Shown: in pieces, positions 32,237-33,486 of the stretch | Numbering within the stretch: the stretch's first letter is position 1 | How the letters are laid out: each line of letters starts with the position of its first letter | Source of the DNA: Burkholderiales bacterium | GTDB lineage: Bacteria > Pseudomonadota > Gammaproteobacteria > Burkholderiales > Burkholderiaceae_C | NCBI GenBank assembly: GCA_017302505.1 | Contig: JAFLDH010000016.1 | Coordinates: forward strand, 1 to 33,486 | Direction of reading: 5' to 3' | DNA: 33,486 bases | Notes under the pieces: model-generated | Told to the model about the DNA's origin: nothing | What the model saw: only the letters and a program-made list of their open reading frames with translations | The model's database searches: none | Made by a program: the position numbers and the translations under genes

Positions 32237-33123
32237 CGCGACCCCCTTGGCCGCAGCGGGTTGGCGATCAGCAGCACAGCCAGCGCCAGCACGGCCACGA
32301 TGCACAACAGCAGGATCGACAGTGCCGCCGAGTAGCCCAGCTTCTGGCTGATGAAGGCCGCCTTGTAGATGTGCAGCGAGAACAGCTCCGTGCTCTGGCC
32401 CGGGCCGCCGAAGGTCATGACGTAGACCACCTCCAGGCCGCGGAAGCCGTCGATCATGCGCATCAGCAGCGTCACCACCAGGATCGGCTGGATCACCGGC
32501 AGCTTGACGCGCACGATCTGCTGCCAGGGGTTGGCGCCGTCGATGCGCGCCGCTTCGATGATGCTGCCGTCGATGCCCTGCAGGGCCGCCAGCACCATGA
32601 TCAGCACGAACGGCGTCCACTGCCAGATGTCGGTGACGATGATCGCTAGGAACGCGAGCTCCGGCTCGGCCAGCCAGGCGCGGGGCGAGAGGCCCAGCGC
32701 GCCAGCCCACAGGTTGATCGGCCCGAAGTTGGCGTCGAACAGGTACCGCCAGATCAGGCCCACGCAGATCGGCGCAATCATCATAGGCAGCACGAACACC
32801 GTGCGGAACAGTCGCATGCCGCGCACCGGCCGCTCCAGGAACAACGCCAGCGCGATGCCCAGCACCATCTCGCAGGTGACGGCGATCACGACAAACGCAA
32901 ACGTCACGCCCATCGACGTCCACACCTGTCGCGAGCGCAGCATGTCGGCAAAGGCCTCCAGCCCCACCCAGCGCGCCGTGGCCCAGTCGGTGCCCAGCGG
33001 CCAGTCGTAGAAGCTCAGCCGCACCGCGTCGGCGATCGGCCAGGCCAGGCCGGCCAGCATCACCGCCGCGGCCGGCAGGATGTAGAGGTAGGGCGTCAGC
33101 CGGGCCAGGCGGGCGGGCGTCAT
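32233..33123 (-). CDS. CUT1-type ABC transporter permease (MalF-like)
   Basis: This 296-residue permease opens with PYLYILPAAAVMLAGLAWPIADAVRLSFYDW, the usual first helix of MalF-like sugar permeases. The EAA loop is GSIIEAARIDGANPWQQIVRVKLPVIQP, and TFGGPGQSTELFSLHIYKAAF is the conserved periplasmic segment. CUT1 systems import sugars, polyols or glycerol-type compounds. It starts 34 bases after the solute-binding protein gene and is coupled to the second permease by ATGA. Confidence 0.95.
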   Translation of the reverse strand: MTPARLARLTPYLYILPAAAVMLAGLAWPIADAVRLSFYDWPLGTDWATARWVGLEAFADMLRSRQVWTSMGVTFAFVVIAVTCEMVLGIALALFLERPVRGMRLFRTVFVLPMMIAPICVGLIWRYLFDANFGPINLWAGALGLSPRAWLAEPELAFLAIIVTDIWQWTPFVLIMVLAALQGIDGSIIEAARIDGANPWQQIVRVKLPVIQPILVVTLLMRMIDGFRGLEVVYVMTFGGPGQSTELFSLHIYKAAFISQKLGYSAALSILLLCIVAVLALAVLLIANPLRPRGSR

Positions 33124-33157
33124 CGCGCACCCGCTCCCGGACTACGCCGGTGAGGCC

Positions 33158-33486
33158 TCAGGACTTGAGCCATCCGCCCTTGCGTACCACGTCCTCGATG
33201 TCCTTGACGGTACCGTCCAGGGCCTGCTTGGCGGGTTTCTTGCCGGTGATCACGTCGGGCAGTGCCTGGCCGATGATCTGCTGGCTGATGTGGTCCCACT
33301 CGGGGATCAGCGGGCGCCAGTTGGGGTTGCAGATGGTCAGCGCGTCGCGAAGCGCCGGTAGCTCGGTGGAGTACTTGCGCGCGACCTCGACGTTCTCGGT
33401 GGTGCTGAGCCGGTTGATGTTGCCGCCCAGCAGCGCGATCTTCAGGTCGGACTGCTTGCTGGTGATCCACTGCGTGAACAGGAAGG
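33158..33486 (-). CDS. ABC transporter extracellular solute-binding protein (C-terminal part)
   Basis: The last 109 codons of a leftward gene cut by the window edge are present. The frame is open to 33486 and ends at TGA (33158-33160). FLFTQWITSKQSDLKIALLG, NWRPLIPEWDHISQQIIGQAL and DIEDVVRKGGWLKS match the C-terminal lobe of family 1 solute-binding proteins. It should deliver the substrate to the two downstream CUT1 permeases. Ligand residues and the signal peptide lie outside the window. Confidence 0.88.
   Translation of the reverse strand, partial: FLFTQWITSKQSDLKIALLGGNINRLSTTENVEVARKYSTELPALRDALTICNPNWRPLIPEWDHISQQIIGQALPDVITGKKPAKQALDGTVKDIEDVVRKGGWLKS

Noticed and set aside
31310-32335. 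Rightward 341-residue open frame
   Set aside because: Antisense to the MalG-like permease and cupin genes; low-complexity His/Gln/Arg composition.
31388-33130. Single leftward 580-residue permease frame
   Set aside because: Only the part from the ATG at 32236 is permease-like; the upstream part is the wrong frame across the MalF-like gene. Two separate genes with an ATGA overlap explain the sequence.

Overview
The window looks like the chromosome of a high-GC betaproteobacterium, probably order Burkholderiales. The reasons are very GC-rich codon use outside the middle section, a rubrerythrin / Fe-S protein / DUF3501 cluster, a Bug/TctC-type periplasmic receptor and a tRNA-Ala(CGC). No species can be named from sequence alone.

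Region 1 (1-4921) is ordinary chromosome. It holds a GNAT acetyltransferase just downstream of a near-perfect LexA (SOS) box, a small four-helix membrane protein, a leftward cluster rubrerythrin - HdrD/GlpC-like Fe-S protein - DUF3501 with hairpins between and after the genes, and an arylformamidase-like alpha/beta hydrolase.

Region 2 (5003 to about 23,570) is a mobile island next to an intact tRNA-Ala(CGC) gene and its terminator. Its mobility module is a DUF6538-type tyrosine integrase, a translationally coupled ParB-like protein, a MOBQ relaxase clearly related to RSF1010 MobA, and a divergent small TraD-like protein, with a candidate oriT between the last two. No type IV secretion genes are visible, so it reads as an integrative mobilizable element. 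The cargo is a tightly coupled type I restriction-modification operon (hsdR-hsdM-hsdS) whose last gene is a 1281-residue SIR2-domain protein, likely an NAD+-consuming defence effector. Behind it are a structured non-coding stretch, an XRE repressor and a divergent operon of a single-motif LAGLIDADG protein, a Lon-like AAA+ ATPase without protease, and an unrecognised Zn-finger protein whose cysteine spacing matches FlhC. This last operon is the least explained part of the window. Tandem repeats with a 13-bp period and a shared TCCAA core occur near both presumed ends and may be integrase arm sites. No convincing duplicate of the tRNA 3' end was found, so the right boundary is approximate.

Region 3 (about 23,640-33,486) is catabolic and GC-rich. 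A TetR regulator is divergent from a cyclase - Bug receptor - carboxymuconolactone-decarboxylase-family operon, with a promoter and repeat cluster between them. A lower-GC orphan gene with a DksA-type zinc finger follows. A long leftward operon then enters from the right edge: solute-binding protein, two CUT1 permeases, cupin, MetE-C-like protein, alpha/beta hydrolase and an LtnD-like dehydrogenase, ending in an intrinsic terminator. It appears to import and process a small organic substrate that cannot be identified here. The dehydrogenase seems to start at a non-canonical ATC codon.
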